This document shows positions 1 through 7,623 of a stretch of DNA of 9,769 bases, one piece after another; the first letter of the stretch is position 1; the number at the start of each line of letters is the position of its first letter. Under the pieces are notes generated by a model. It ran no database searches. It saw only the letters and a list, made by a program, of their open reading frames with translations, and was not told where the DNA came from. This stretch comes from an uncultured Bacillus sp. GTDB lineage: Bacteria; Bacillota; Bacilli; Bacillales; DSM-1321. The position numbers and the translations under genes were made by a program. Location of the stretch: contig CAKQBC010000062.1 in the NCBI GenBank assembly GCA_934215995.1, positions 1 to 9,769 on the forward strand, in the 5' to 3' direction.

Positions 1-305
1 ATCAAATGCTGTATCCCTTTGTGAAGCGTATCGATTATGTTGTTTTTTCGTTCCTGCACTCTCATGAAGTCGAGGCTCACACCGGAAGATATCACCCCAA
101 ATTCCAGGCTTTTTTTCGTTTGCTGATAAACCTCTGCACTTCTCAGCAGAGCCTTTGATGGGATGCACCCTTTGTGCAGGCAAGTCCCGCCAAGTTTCTG
201 TTTTTCGACGATGGCTGTTTTCAGCCCCAGCTGGGATGCGCGGATTGCCGCCACATAGCCGCCTGGCCCGCCTCCGAGCACCACTAGATCATATTCTTTA
301 GCCAT
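1..305 (-). CDS. lpdV: Dihydrolipoyl dehydrogenase, E3 of the branched-chain keto acid dehydrogenase (partial, N-terminal 101 codons)
   Basis: This flavoprotein reoxidises the dihydrolipoyl group of the E2 subunit and passes the electrons to NAD+, so the branched-chain keto acid dehydrogenase can turn over. I translated the first 101 residues by hand. They show the FAD-binding glycine motif GGGPGGY at residues 11-17, an acidic residue (E34) at the end of the second strand, and the redox-active disulfide motif [11 protein letters not shown] at 39-49 with C42 and C47. The remaining roughly 370 residues lie beyond position 1. The ATG at 305 overlaps the end of buk by 8 bases (buk's TAA lies inside this gene's second and third codons) and has a strong AGGGGGAAG Shine-Dalgarno within buk, so the two are probably translationally coupled. 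The pyruvate dehydrogenase E3 (PdhD) is a paralogue, but this position in the operon fits LpdV. Confidence 0.93.
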   Translation of the reverse strand, partial: MAKEYDLVVLGGGPGGYVAAIRASQLGLKTAIVEKQKLGGTCLHKGCIPSKALLRSAEVYQQTKKSLEFGVISSGVSLDFMRVQERKNNIIDTLHKGIQHL

Positions 306-1416
306 TAAACTTCCCCCTGACATTTGGAGTCATAGATACGCCATATATTTTTGCATCTTCTTCTTTCCTAAGCACCCTCAGCGCACCTTCAGCGAGGGCC
401 TGCAATTCATTTTCACCCGGGACGACAATTACCTCTGCCATCCAATTGACCCGGTTAGAAATTAATTGTATGAAAGCTTTCCCGTAAGCAAGCCCGCCAG
501 TAAGCACAATGCCATCGATCCGGCCTTTCAGGACAGCCGCCGAAGCCCCGATCTCCTTGGCCACCTGATAGGCCATCGCTTCATAAACAAGCTTCGCCCT
601 GCTGTTTCCCTTGTCTATCATCCTTTCGACCTTAAGGGCATCATTGGTCCCTAAATATCCAGAGAGGCCTCCCTGCCCCACCAGCTTTTTCATGATTTCT
701 TCCCGGTAAAAATCCCCCGAGAAGCAAAGCCGGACCAAGTCTCCGGCAGGAACTGTACCCGCTCTTTCCGGGCTGAAAGGACCGTCTCCATTCAAACCGT
801 TATTCACATCGATCACTTTGCCCTGCCGATGTGCCCCTACTGTGATGCCGCCTCCCATATGGGCGACAATCAGGGATACGTCCTCATATCTCTTCCCAAA
901 GTCCTGTGCCACCCGGCGCGCAACAGCTTTCTGGTTCAGCGCATGGAAAATGCTTTTCCTTTCAATTGCCGGAAAACCGGATACTCTAGCCAGAGGATCC
1001 ATCTCGTCTACTACAACGGGATCGACTATATAGGCTGGGATATTCAGCCCGCTGGCTATCTCATGGGCAATCGCTCCCCCGAGATTGGAAGCGTGCTCCC
1101 CATTATATCCAGCCCGTAAATCGGCAAGCATCTGGTCATTCACAAGATACGTCCCGCCTTCGATCGGGCGGAGCAAGCCTCCCCTTCCGCATACTGCGCT
1201 TAATCTTGATACATTGATGCCTTCCCTGTCCAGCTCTTCAAGTATGACATGTTTCCTGAATTCATATTGTTCAAATATGCTGCCATATCGGTTCAGCTCT
1301 TTGTCTTCATGCCGGATTGTTCTTTCCACCAAGGGGATGTCGTCCGTAAAAACACCTATTTTGGTTGAAGTTGACCCCGGATTGATCACAAGTATTCGAT
1401 GATTGTCTGCCGGCAC
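298..1416 (-). CDS. buk: Butyrate kinase (branched-chain fatty acid kinase)
   Basis: Buk transfers phosphate from butyryl-, isobutyryl- or isovaleryl-phosphate to ADP, giving the free acid and ATP; it is the energy-yielding last step after Ptb. It belongs to the ASKHA acetate-kinase fold. Numbered from the GTG start it is 372 residues, close to the B. subtilis enzyme. Visible motifs are the phosphate-binding NPGSTSTK at 12-19, AHMGGG at 185-190, [10 protein letters not shown] at 211-220 and LTGGLAYG at 305-312. Start choice: an ATG lies at 1422, but the GGAGGG Shine-Dalgarno ends only one base before it. The in-frame GTG two codons on (1416-1414) has a 7-base spacing and is preferred. The gene follows bcd after about 85 bases with no terminator seen, and overlaps lpdV at its end. 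Confidence 0.95.
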   Translation of the reverse strand: MPADNHRILVINPGSTSTKIGVFTDDIPLVERTIRHEDKELNRYGSIFEQYEFRKHVILEELDREGINVSRLSAVCGRGGLLRPIEGGTYLVNDQMLADLRAGYNGEHASNLGGAIAHEIASGLNIPAYIVDPVVVDEMDPLARVSGFPAIERKSIFHALNQKAVARRVAQDFGKRYEDVSLIVAHMGGGITVGAHRQGKVIDVNNGLNGDGPFSPERAGTVPAGDLVRLCFSGDFYREEIMKKLVGQGGLSGYLGTNDALKVERMIDKGNSRAKLVYEAMAYQVAKEIGASAAVLKGRIDGIVLTGGLAYGKAFIQLISNRVNWMAEVIVVPGENELQALAEGALRVLRKEEDAKIYGVSMTPNVRGKFNG

Positions 1417-1423
1417 CTGCATA

Positions 1424-1429
1424 CCCTCC
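1424..1429 (-). promoter_or_regulatory. Shine-Dalgarno site that selects the buk GTG start
   Basis: GGAGGG on the minus strand. It lies one base before the ATG at 1422 but seven bases before the in-frame GTG at 1416. The normal Bacillus spacing therefore favours the GTG, which shortens the protein by two residues. The call rests on spacing only. Confidence 0.65.
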
Positions 1430-1501
1430 GTTATTGTTTAGACTGTTGTCGATTGTTTTGCTGCGTATGAAAAATTCCCTTGAATCCGGTGCCCTCTCCC
1501 G

Positions 1502-2599
1502 TTACTTCCTTAGGTTTAAAACATGTTTCGGGTTCAGCAAAAATTGGCTGCGCGAATTCTTCATTTTTTCAATCCGCTCTTCTGCCATGCGGTCTGCAGC
1601 CATATAAGTCGGAATACGGTCCCTCTTCGCGATCTCTATTACTCTTTCAATATTTTGATAGACGCCTTCCACTTTTTTGAGCGCACGTTCCCTGTTATAT
1701 CCCTGCAGCTCATCGGCGACATTGATGACGCCCCCTGCATTGATTACATAATCCGGTGCATATAAAATGCCCATCTCATGGATGCGGTCCCCATGGCGGC
1801 TTTCTTTCAACTGGTTATTTGCCGCTCCTGCAATCACTTTTGCCTTCAATTGCGGAATCGTCTCATCATTGATGACAGCGCCAAGTGCGCAAGGCGCATA
1901 AATATCGCAGTCGACACTATAAATTTCATTCGGTTCAACAGCCTTAGCCCCGAATTCCTCAACTGCCCTCATGACAGGATCCTTATGGATGTCCGTTACA
2001 ATCAGGGAAGCACCTTCCTTATGAAGATACTTGCATAGGTTGTATGCGACGTTCCCGACTCCTTGTATAGCGATGCCCTTCCCTTCAAGGGAGTCTGAGC
2101 CGAATGCTTCCTTTGCAGCCGCTTTCATTCCTTTATAAACACCATAGGCCGTTACCGGCGAAGGATTTCCCGAAGATCCGAAAGCAGGGGAAATGCCGGT
2201 GACGAAATCCGTCTCCTCATGGATCAAATCCATATCAGCCACTGTGGTTCCTACATCTTCCGCTGTAATATAGCGTCCGTTCAGCCCTTGAATGTAGCGC
2301 CCGAATGCCCGGAACATTTCTTCGTTTTTGTCTTTGCGGGAATCGCCTATGATCACTGTTTTCCCCCCGCCTAAATTCAGGCCGGCTGCTGCATTCTTGT
2401 AAGTCATTCCTTTGGCAAGCCGCAGCGCATCCTCAATCGCATCCTCTTCCGATTTATATGTCCACATTCTTGTTCCGCCCAAAGCCGGCCCCAATGTCGT
2501 ATCATGAATGGCAATAATCGCTTTCAAACCCGACTCGCGGTCCTGGCAAAAGACCAATTGTTCATAATCATACTCAGCCATATATTTAAAAAGTTCCAT
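1502..2599 (-). CDS. bcd: Leucine dehydrogenase (branched-chain amino acid dehydrogenase)
   Basis: This cytosolic enzyme oxidatively deaminates leucine, valine and isoleucine to their 2-keto acids with NAD+, releasing ammonium and NADH, and feeds the keto acid dehydrogenase encoded downstream. The 365-residue protein closely matches the B. subtilis enzyme as I recall it, and the length is normal for the family. The glycine-rich catalytic loop GGGK at 77-80 gives catalytic lysine K80; AEDVG at 113-117 holds the conserved D115. The NAD-binding Rossmann motif GVGNVA sits at 180-185, preceded by the substrate-binding stretch around [10 protein letters not shown] (144-153). The ATG at 2599 has a strong AGGAGGAG site about six bases upstream. 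The gene starts 28 bases after the ptb stop, so it is in the same transcript. Confidence 0.97.
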   Translation of the reverse strand: MELFKYMAEYDYEQLVFCQDRESGLKAIIAIHDTTLGPALGGTRMWTYKSEEDAIEDALRLAKGMTYKNAAAGLNLGGGKTVIIGDSRKDKNEEMFRAFGRYIQGLNGRYITAEDVGTTVADMDLIHEETDFVTGISPAFGSSGNPSPVTAYGVYKGMKAAAKEAFGSDSLEGKGIAIQGVGNVAYNLCKYLHKEGASLIVTDIHKDPVMRAVEEFGAKAVEPNEIYSVDCDIYAPCALGAVINDETIPQLKAKVIAGAANNQLKESRHGDRIHEMGILYAPDYVINAGGVINVADELQGYNRERALKKVEGVYQNIERVIEIAKRDRIPTYMAADRMAEERIEKMKNSRSQFLLNPKHVLNLRK

Positions 2600-2627
2600 G
2601 TTAAACTCCTCCTAGTTTCCATCTTAC

Positions 2628-3542
2628 TTATTGTGGAATATCACCTGCGGCACAAACAGCCAGAGCCAATGAATGCAGTTTCGCCTCCGCCGAATCCGAT
2701 CTTGATGTCAGGACTATCGGGGCCTTTGCTCCTGCTATGATGGAAGCCACTTTGGCTTTCCCGAAATAAACGAAAGATTTATAGAGTGCATTTCCTACTT
2801 CAATTGAAGGAACGAGCAATATATCGGCTTTCCCGGCAACTTCACCCCGGATTCCTTTCTGCAGGGCAGCCTCCTCCGAAATTGAAGCATCAAATGCCAA
2901 AGGGCCCTCCACTATGCAGCCTTCGATTTCGCCGGATTTGTTCATCCTCGTTAACTCTTCAGCATCCAAGGTGGCGGGCATTGATGGATTTACAGTTTCA
3001 ACCGCAGCCAGGCAAGCAACCAATGGGCGCGATATGCCCAGCTTCCGGGCAACTGCTGCAGCATTTCGGATAATCTGCGCCTTCTGTCCGGCATCGGGTG
3101 CGATATTCATGGCTGCATCTGTGAGCAAGAGTGGGCGCCCGAATTCCGGCAGCTCAAATAAAGCCACATGCGAAAGCACAAGGTCTGTACGCAAGCCGTA
3201 TTCTTTATTAAGGACCTGTTTGAGAATGGCCGAAGTCGCAACATTCCCCTTCATCAAAATATCCGCCTCTTTATTGCTGACCGCCTTCACTGCTTCTTGT
3301 GCAGCGATTTCTGGTGTGTCAGCTTCACGGATTTGGATAGCTGGATTTTCCGACAGGCCCTCCCGGCAGGATTCCAGAATTTCTATGATCTCTTTTTTTG
3401 CACCAAAGAGAATGAATCGGGAAATTTTGAGCCCGATTGCTTTATATACCGCTTCCAATACCTCACGATCATTTGCTCCTGCAACAGAAACAGTTGTGTG
3501 GACTCCTCGGCTGGCCCGTTCTGCTAATTGTTGTAAAATCAC
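2628..3542 (-). CDS. ptb: Phosphate butyryltransferase
   Basis: Ptb exchanges the CoA of butyryl-, isobutyryl- or isovaleryl-CoA for inorganic phosphate, supplying Buk with acyl-phosphate. It is a 304-residue member of the phosphate acetyl/butyryltransferase family, the usual length. Conserved blocks are LMKGNV at 96-101, TDAAMNIAP at 141-149, AAVETVNP at 179-186, GPLAFD at 213-218 and ADILLVPSIEVGN at 239-251. It is the first gene of the operon, about 88 bases after the predicted sigma-54 start. The start is the GTG at 3542, with only a weak AAAGG about 11 bases upstream. An ATG directly followed by TGA (3544-3539) overlaps this GTG, which may lower initiation. No ATG near the N-terminus lies in frame, and an in-frame TGA sits two codons before the GTG. 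Confidence 0.95.
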   Translation of the reverse strand: MILQQLAERASRGVHTTVSVAGANDREVLEAVYKAIGLKISRFILFGAKKEIIEILESCREGLSENPAIQIREADTPEIAAQEAVKAVSNKEADILMKGNVATSAILKQVLNKEYGLRTDLVLSHVALFELPEFGRPLLLTDAAMNIAPDAGQKAQIIRNAAAVARKLGISRPLVACLAAVETVNPSMPATLDAEELTRMNKSGEIEGCIVEGPLAFDASISEEAALQKGIRGEVAGKADILLVPSIEVGNALYKSFVYFGKAKVASIIAGAKAPIVLTSRSDSAEAKLHSLALAVCAAGDIPQ

Positions 3543-3640
3543 ATATCTTCAAACCTTTCTGCCTTCTTGTAGTATGAATATTGCGTCGTAAACTCTTGCA
3601 GCCTGCTCCTAATAGGATACGTTTCCCTGTAAACTGATTA

Positions 3641-3656
3641 TGCAACTTCTGTGCCA
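3641..3656 (-). promoter_or_regulatory. Sigma-54 (SigL) promoter of the ptb-bcd-buk-lpdV operon
   Basis: On the minus strand the sequence reads TGGCAC, five bases, TTGCA, an exact match to the -24/-12 consensus with the invariant GG (3655-3654) and GC (3643-3642) correctly spaced. Transcription should begin near 3630, leaving a leader of about 88 bases before ptb. In B. subtilis the same operon is known to depend on SigL and BkdR, and bkdR is the next gene upstream here. Confidence 0.93.
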
Positions 3657-3790
3657 ATTGATAATCATTTCCTTCCGTCCCATAAAATTATTCCTATATA
3701 TTACAGGCCATTCTGTTTAGTGGAACGTTTTCTATTTTTCACACAGTTGAAATGAAAATTTCGGCATCGGCAGCATTTTTCATATTTTAT

Positions 3791-3828
3791 GTATGCAATA
3801 CCTTTCATATCATGCAATATTTTGCATG
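3791..3828. promoter_or_regulatory. Candidate enhancer (upstream activating sequence) for BkdR
   Basis: A perfect 7-bp inverted repeat, CATGCAA with four bases then TTGCATG, occupies 3811-3828. A second copy of its core, ATGCAATA, lies at 3793-3800, 19 bp (about two helical turns) before the copy at 3812-3819. The cluster is roughly 155-170 bp upstream of the -24 element, a usual distance for a sigma-54 enhancer. A run of eight T follows on the plus strand (3830-3837), but no plus-strand gene precedes it, so I prefer an activator site to a terminator. Binding by BkdR is inferred. Confidence 0.5.
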
Positions 3829-3897
3829 CTTTTTTTTGCAGGATTCCATTTTTACAGCTTATCTTTTCAGTTTGTCATTTACCGAAAGACTGGCCGT

Positions 3898-5958
3898 TCA
3901 CCGTTCCTTATCCATTAAATTGTATTTTTCCAGCTTGTAATACAGATTTCGGACGGAAATGCCCAATTCTCTCGAAGCGGCTGTTTTATTCCCTTTATTC
4001 CTTGACAGGCAGTCAACTATCACCTGTTTTTCATAGTTGTCCATACGCGTTTGCAGGTCGCCGGATGAGCTCGCTTCGAAAGGAATTTTTCCGGAATGCT
4101 CTGCTTTCTTATCCAAATCAGGAAGATGGCGAACGTCAATAACCGTCTCGGCAGAGGTCATGAAAATGATTGCCCTTCCCAATGCATTTTCAAGCTCCCT
4201 CACATTGCCTGGCCAATGATATTCCATCAATTTTGCAATTGCCTTATCCGTAATCCCCTCTATATGCCTGCCATATTCCTGGTTGAGCTTTCGCAAAAGA
4301 TGGTTTACAAGCAGGGGCAGCTCTTCCATCCTAAGCCTTAAAGGCGGAATATGGATCGGAATGCGGTTCAGCCTGTAAAACAGATCCTCCCTGAAATCGC
4401 CGAGCATGATCGCTTTTTCAAGGTCGGCATTGGTTGCGGCAATGATCCGGACATTAATCGGGACAGGTTTCGTGCCCCCGACCCGGACGATTTCATTTTC
4501 CTGCAATACACGCAATAATTTCACTTGGATCGATGTGCTCATTTCCCCTATTTCGTCCAAAAGGATGCTTCCGTTATTGGCTTCCTCGAACAGCCCTCTT
4601 TTTCCTCCGCGTTTGGCTCCCGAAAAAGCTCCTTCCTCGTAACCGAACAATTCACTTTCAAGCAACGATTCTGATATGGCCGCACAATTTACCCGCACGA
4701 ACTTATTGAACCTTCGGTCGCTTGCATTATGGATGGCATGTGCGAATAATTCCTTCCCCGTACCGGATTCGCCACGAAGCAGGACCGTTGCGGGCGTTTT
4801 TGCGCTTAATTTAGCCTGTTCGATGGCAAGCGTCATTTCCTGAGACGTGCCGATTATATCTTCGAACGTGTACTTCGCCTCAAGCGTGCGGATGATTTGC
4901 CTGGCCCGATGTAGCTCCCTTGTAAGCTCCCTTATTTCCGTGACGTCATGAAGGACTCCGACGCTGCCCTTCAATTCCCCTTCAACGATGATGGGGGCCA
5001 CATTGACGATTACTTCTTTTTTATGGGGGCCGACAAGAAGCTTGGCTCCCCGGACCGGTTTCCTTGTATTAAGCACCTGCATATGTATGCTTTCCCCTTC
5101 ATATATGTCCACATTGGCAGGCTTCCCGATAATTTCTTCTTCAGAAAGGCCCGTAAGCCTGGAATAGGCCGGGTTGATCAATATCCCCCTGCCGAGCTCA
5201 TCCACGACCGATATGGCTTCGTCACTCGATTGGATGATTGCTTCAAGCATTGTCTGTATTTCTTTCAGATTTGTTATTTCATTGGCCAGATGGACAACCT
5301 CGGTGATGTCCCGAAAAATGGCCGCCGCCCCTATCACGCCGCCTTTTTCATTCAGGATTGGGAAGCGTGTCGTCAGTATCTTCTTCCCATTATCGAGCTC
5401 CTGTTCTTTATTGGCTTCCACACTTCTGCTTTCCAATATGTTGGGCAGGCGGCTGTTCTTTATGACTTCCCTGACAGGTTTCCCCTGAACCGTTTCCTGC
5501 CTTGCCCCGATCATTTTTTCAGCGCTTTTGTTCAGGAGTGTAATCGCTCCTTTCCGATCGACGACAACCATCCCTTCATCCGTGGAGTTGAATATCAGCT
5601 TCGTCCGCTCCGTTTCAAAACGGAGCCGGTCAATCAGGGCTTCCTTTTCATTCATCAGCTCCGAAAGAATGTAAGCTACCGTTCCCGGGATCAGCACTGT
5701 ATCGGGCCTCTTCGCCTTCTGTAGCTCCTTGAAGACATGAGTGCTGCCGGTCGCCTCAATTATGACATCGTAGCTTTCATCCAGTATGCCCTTCCAATCA
5801 TCGCCGTGCAGGAGGCCCCTTTCACGTGCAATCCTGATGCCCTCCGCATGATCGTCCTTATCAATTATTGCTCCTATCCGAAAGAAACTTGTTCCCATCA
5901 ACAATTTCAAAATAGAAGAACCGCCTTTGCCGGCTCCGACAATCATTACTTTTTGCAT
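3898..5958 (-). CDS. bkdR: BkdR, sigma-54-dependent transcriptional activator of the branched-chain keto acid operon
   Basis: BkdR uses ATP to remodel sigma-54 RNA polymerase at the downstream operon. From the ATG at 5958 it has 686 residues, close to the B. subtilis protein (about 690). In order: a Rossmann-like N-terminus (about 1-110) with GAGKGG at 8-13, fitting GxGxxG; two PAS-like regions (about 114-222 and 232-345); the AAA+ domain with Walker A GESGTGKE (396-403), sigma-contacting loop GAFSGA (443-448, usually GAFTGA), Walker B ILLDEIGE (465-472) and arginine-finger segment [10 protein letters not shown] (522-531); and a C-terminal Fis-type HTH (about 654-681). The frame stays open 53 codons further upstream, but only M1 (MQKVM) has a GGGTGA site. 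The PAS and N-terminal domains probably sense a metabolite or redox cofactor. Adjacent RocR/AcoR-like regulators are alternatives, but synteny favours BkdR. Confidence 0.95.
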   Translation of the reverse strand: MQKVMIVGAGKGGSSILKLLMGTSFFRIGAIIDKDDHAEGIRIARERGLLHGDDWKGILDESYDVIIEATGSTHVFKELQKAKRPDTVLIPGTVAYILSELMNEKEALIDRLRFETERTKLIFNSTDEGMVVVDRKGAITLLNKSAEKMIGARQETVQGKPVREVIKNSRLPNILESRSVEANKEQELDNGKKILTTRFPILNEKGGVIGAAAIFRDITEVVHLANEITNLKEIQTMLEAIIQSSDEAISVVDELGRGILINPAYSRLTGLSEEEIIGKPANVDIYEGESIHMQVLNTRKPVRGAKLLVGPHKKEVIVNVAPIIVEGELKGSVGVLHDVTEIRELTRELHRARQIIRTLEAKYTFEDIIGTSQEMTLAIEQAKLSAKTPATVLLRGESGTGKELFAHAIHNASDRRFNKFVRVNCAAISESLLESELFGYEEGAFSGAKRGGKRGLFEEANNGSILLDEIGEMSTSIQVKLLRVLQENEIVRVGGTKPVPINVRIIAATNADLEKAIMLGDFREDLFYRLNRIPIHIPPLRLRMEELPLLVNHLLRKLNQEYGRHIEGITDKAIAKLMEYHWPGNVRELENALGRAIIFMTSAETVIDVRHLPDLDKKAEHSGKIPFEASSSGDLQTRMDNYEKQVIVDCLSRNKGNKTAASRELGISVRNLYYKLEKYNLMDKER

Positions 5959-6049
5959 GTTTTCACCCATTTCGAGTATGATTGGTTTATAATGGAATAG
6001 AAAATCCAATTTTTGATGATATATGAAATTTCTTGCATAGTTCCCTTTC

Positions 6050-6078
6050 ATCTTACTGCAACATCCGGATATTGACAA
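6050..6078 (-). promoter_or_regulatory. bkdR: Possible sigma-A promoter of bkdR
   Basis: Minus-strand TTGTCA (6078-6073) and TAAGAT (6055-6050) are separated by exactly 17 bases. The boxes match 5/6 and 4/6 of the consensus. The implied start near 6043 gives a leader of about 85 bases. The region is AT-rich, so this is only a candidate. Confidence 0.4.
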
Positions 6079-6138
6079 TTCAATCGTATATAGAGACAAA
6101 TGACTATAGAAAAACATACTGCCAAAGGGGTTATCAGA

Positions 6139-6375
6139 ATGATGCGGTTTTTAGCCTTTCTAATACTTTTTATACCAGGAGCATTCGCTGTCTGGGGAAT
6201 CAAATTGATGAGGGATATGATATTCGGCATATTGCACAGCCCGCTCCCTTCTTTAATGCTGCAATTCCTGATCGGCCTTTTCATGACGGTGGGAGGCATT
6301 GCATTTGTGGCCGGCTTCATCCTGCATCGGGACCGGAAGAAGCAAAAAGTACAAAAACGATTCAGCAGCAGGTAA
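6139..6375 (+). CDS. DUF2627 family small membrane protein (YqzF-like)
   Basis: A 78-residue protein of unknown function. It resembles the DUF2627 family found next to bkdR in Bacillus (YqzF in B. subtilis); this is recognised from memory and context. It shows two hydrophobic helices, about residues 4-20 ([17 protein letters not shown]) and about 38-60, joined by a short loop with KLMRDMIFG, and a basic tail ([12 protein letters not shown]). Two membrane passes with a positively charged cytoplasmic C-terminus are likely. AAAGGGG at 6124-6130 is eight bases before the ATG at 6139; a second ATG follows directly at 6142. The frame is open back to 6100, without a ribosome site. It is divergent from bkdR and convergent with the phosphodiesterase gene. 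I could not identify its promoter. No function is assigned. Confidence 0.85.
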   Translation: MMRFLAFLILFIPGAFAVWGIKLMRDMIFGILHSPLPSLMLQFLIGLFMTVGGIAFVAGFILHRDRKKQKVQKRFSSR

Positions 6376-6412
6376 AGGAACTTTTCCTTCTAATTATAAA
6401 AATAGACATAGA

Positions 6413-6456
6413 AAAGCAGGTGCGGTTCATGATGAACCGCACCTGCTTTCTTTTTT
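6413..6456. terminator. Bidirectional intrinsic terminator between DUF2627 gene and GDPD gene
   Basis: An 18-base arm (6413-6430) and its perfect complement (6432-6449) flank a single G; in RNA this gives at least 16 pairs with a small ATGAT loop. On the plus strand CTTTTTT follows (6450-6456), a good intrinsic terminator. On the minus strand the hairpin begins 12 bases after the phosphodiesterase stop, with a shorter T run (6415-6412). It most likely serves both convergent genes. Confidence 0.9.
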
Positions 6457-6460
6457 AGCA

Positions 6461-7201
6461 TTATCGTTGCTGCATCCGCTTTTTTAGAGAAACAGCTTTC
6501 CCAGGGTAATCTGTTATGAATGCCGAGCAGTTCAAGGAAAACAGCCGCAGCATCTGTTTTTCAGAATTGACCGTATACGGCCTTACCTCGATTCCATTCT
6601 TCATTGCTTCCACAATAATAGGATCCGGAGCGGCTTGTTTATTCGGATGAATGGCTTTCGCACCAATCGCTTTTGCATAGACCCACGGCATATAAAGGCC
6701 ATCCCTGTATAATGGCGCTGTTTCGATATGGGGAGCCAACCGGTATGCGTGGACAAGGCTATAATGGTTGAACGATGACAAAATAACCCTATCCTGCAGA
6801 TTATAGGCGTAAATCAGTTCGATTACTTTCTCTTCCATCCCTTCATATAGAAAAACGCCATTCTTCAATTCAATATTCAACAGCATATTATTTCGGGTGA
6901 ACAGATCAAGGACTTCTTGTAGTGCAGGGATTCTCTCGGGTCCGCCCTTGCCTTTGAAGGTGTGACTTGCATCCAGCCCTTTTAATTCCCGAAGCGTCAG
7001 ATCCTTTACATACCCTGTGCCGTTTGTTGTCCGGTCAAGTTTTTCATCGTGGATCACAACGACCTCCCCATCTTTTGAAAGCTGAACGTCAAGCTCTATT
7101 CCATCTGCACCTGCTCTTACCGCCTCCTTGAACGAGACCATCGTATTTTCCGGATGCGTACCTGCCGAACCCCGGTGGGCAAAAATTTTTGTTTCAATCA
7201 T
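6461..7201 (-). CDS. Glycerophosphodiester phosphodiesterase (YqiK-like, GDPD family)
   Basis: The family hydrolyses glycerophosphodiesters to glycerol-3-phosphate and an alcohol, using a divalent metal in a TIM barrel. The 246-residue protein covers the whole domain. Catalytic and metal residues are visible: HRG at 9-11 (H9), HPENT at 16-20, E36 and D38 in GIELDVQ, and HD at 51-52 (H51, second catalytic histidine), followed by LDRTTNGTG. The later conserved NIELK (about residue 110) and the C-terminal ITDYP are also present. There is no signal peptide or transmembrane segment, so it is probably cytosolic and acts on imported or internal glycerophosphodiesters. The ATG at 7201 is preceded by GGGAGG with a 7-base spacing. 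In B. subtilis the gene at this place is yqiK. It is monocistronic, with a promoter at 7315-7343 and the shared terminator. The in vivo substrate cannot be read from sequence. Confidence 0.93.
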   Translation of the reverse strand: MIETKIFAHRGSAGTHPENTMVSFKEAVRAGADGIELDVQLSKDGEVVVIHDEKLDRTTNGTGYVKDLTLRELKGLDASHTFKGKGGPERIPALQEVLDLFTRNNMLLNIELKNGVFLYEGMEEKVIELIYAYNLQDRVILSSFNHYSLVHAYRLAPHIETAPLYRDGLYMPWVYAKAIGAKAIHPNKQAAPDPIIVEAMKNGIEVRPYTVNSEKQMLRLFSLNCSAFITDYPGKAVSLKKRMQQR

Positions 7202-7314
7202 CCTTTGTCCTCCCTGACTGTTTTTTCGTAAAAGTCCATTATGTATAAGCTCACTGAATTGCGGTAAATGTTATATCCGATAGAAAGCGGCATTTCTGAA
7301 ACTCCCCCGTTTCC

Positions 7315-7343
7315 AGTATATTGCTGCTTATTCTGCACGTCAA
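7315..7343 (-). promoter_or_regulatory. Sigma-A promoter of the GDPD gene
   Basis: Minus-strand TTGACG (7343-7338) and TATACT (7320-7315) are separated by exactly 17 bases, with 5/6 matches in each box. Transcription should start near 7308, giving a leader of about 107 bases. An imperfect inverted repeat (plus strand CTGAAAC at 7296-7302 and GTTTCCAG at 7309-7316) covers the start site and the edge of the -10 box. It could be an operator or a leader hairpin. Confidence 0.7.
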
Positions 7344-7451
7344 CGAAGCAGCTGCCCCCTCCTACAGCCTATTACCGAATGTGTAAAGATAGATTGAAGA
7401 TTTTTTAAACTTTGTATGTACATGCCTTTCCAGTCAACGGGGAACAATTTA

Positions 7452-7480
7452 TTTATAGTAAAATTATACTAGGATACTAT
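7452..7480 (+). promoter_or_regulatory. Possible sigma-A promoter of the lipoprotein gene
   Basis: TTTATA (7452-7457), 17 bases, TACTAT (7475-7480), a weak match (4/6 in each box) in AT-rich DNA. It would give a leader of about 135 bases before the ATG at 7624. The boxes lie on the two arms of the TATAGTA/TACTATA inverted repeat, so promoter and operator would coincide. Confidence 0.35.
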
Positions 7481-7521
7481 AAGGTCTGATGGGAATGGAC
7501 AATAGTTTTTCTTCTACTATA
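7454..7521. repeat. Cluster of TATAGTA/TACTATA heptamers (candidate operators)
   Basis: TATAGTA at 7454-7460 and TACTATA at 7475-7481 form a perfect inverted repeat with 14 bases between. A second TACTATA lies at 7515-7521, 40 bp downstream of the first. A partial ATAGT lies at 7502-7506. AT-rich sequence raises the chance of coincidence, but three exact heptamers in 68 bp just upstream of a gene are suggestive of a binding site for an unidentified regulator. Confidence 0.4.
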
Positions 7522-7623
7522 CAGTCCTATGATATTGCCGGTTGTTTACATATACAAGTGTTAGCAGGCAATGTTTTGCAGCCATACAGCCTTTTTACAC
7601 AATTCCGGAAAGAGGTTTTCAAC

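Larger units (their letters stand above)
3543..3897. other. Intergenic region between bkdR and ptb
   Basis: The 355 bases contain the sigma-54 promoter, the candidate enhancer and the ptb leader. I find no intrinsic terminator after bkdR, so some read-through from bkdR into ptb is possible. The leader has two copies of GTAAACT (plus strand, 3588-3594 and 3630-3636), of unknown meaning. No convincing small gene is present. Confidence 0.7.
7202..7623. other. Intergenic region between the GDPD gene and the lipoprotein gene
   Basis: The 422 bases between the divergent genes hold the phosphodiesterase promoter, a 7-bp inverted repeat within it (GCTGCTT 7323-7329, AAGCAGC 7346-7352), the heptamer cluster at 7454-7521 and the lipoprotein leader. 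The lipoprotein reading frame is open back to an ATG at 7489. That extension would bury the signal peptide behind 45 ordinary residues, so I treat it as untranslated. No RNA gene or terminator is seen here. Confidence 0.65.

Noticed and set aside
1446..1452. 0A-box-like TGTCGAT between bcd and buk
   Set aside because: One mismatch, inside an operon, with no promoter nearby; likely chance.
2914..3591. A 225-codon plus-strand frame opposite ptb, and the other long frames opposite bkdR and buk
   Set aside because: They lie antisense to well-supported genes, lack ribosome sites and recognisable domains, and are explained by codon bias of the true genes.
3721..3737. cre-like (CcpA) site AGAAAACGTTCCAC upstream of ptb
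   Set aside because: Several conserved positions of the consensus are wrong; it does not support a catabolite repression claim.
3746..3766. CodY-like box near AAATTTTCATTTCAA on the minus strand
   Set aside because: Only about 9 of 15 consensus positions match, no better than expected by chance in AT-rich DNA.
6072..6100. TTGACA at 6072-6077 as the -35 of the DUF2627 promoter
   Set aside because: The sequence 17 bases downstream (GACAAA) is not a -10 box, and no acceptable -10 occurs at 16-18 bases.
5959..6117. In-frame 53-codon extension of BkdR, starting at 6117
   Set aside because: No ribosome site; the N-terminus of the Rossmann-like domain starts at MQKVM as in B. subtilis, and the extension covers the likely promoter.
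7489..7623. In-frame 45-codon extension of the lipoprotein
   Set aside because: It would place the signal peptide and lipobox internally, and the ATG at 7624 has a far better ribosome site.
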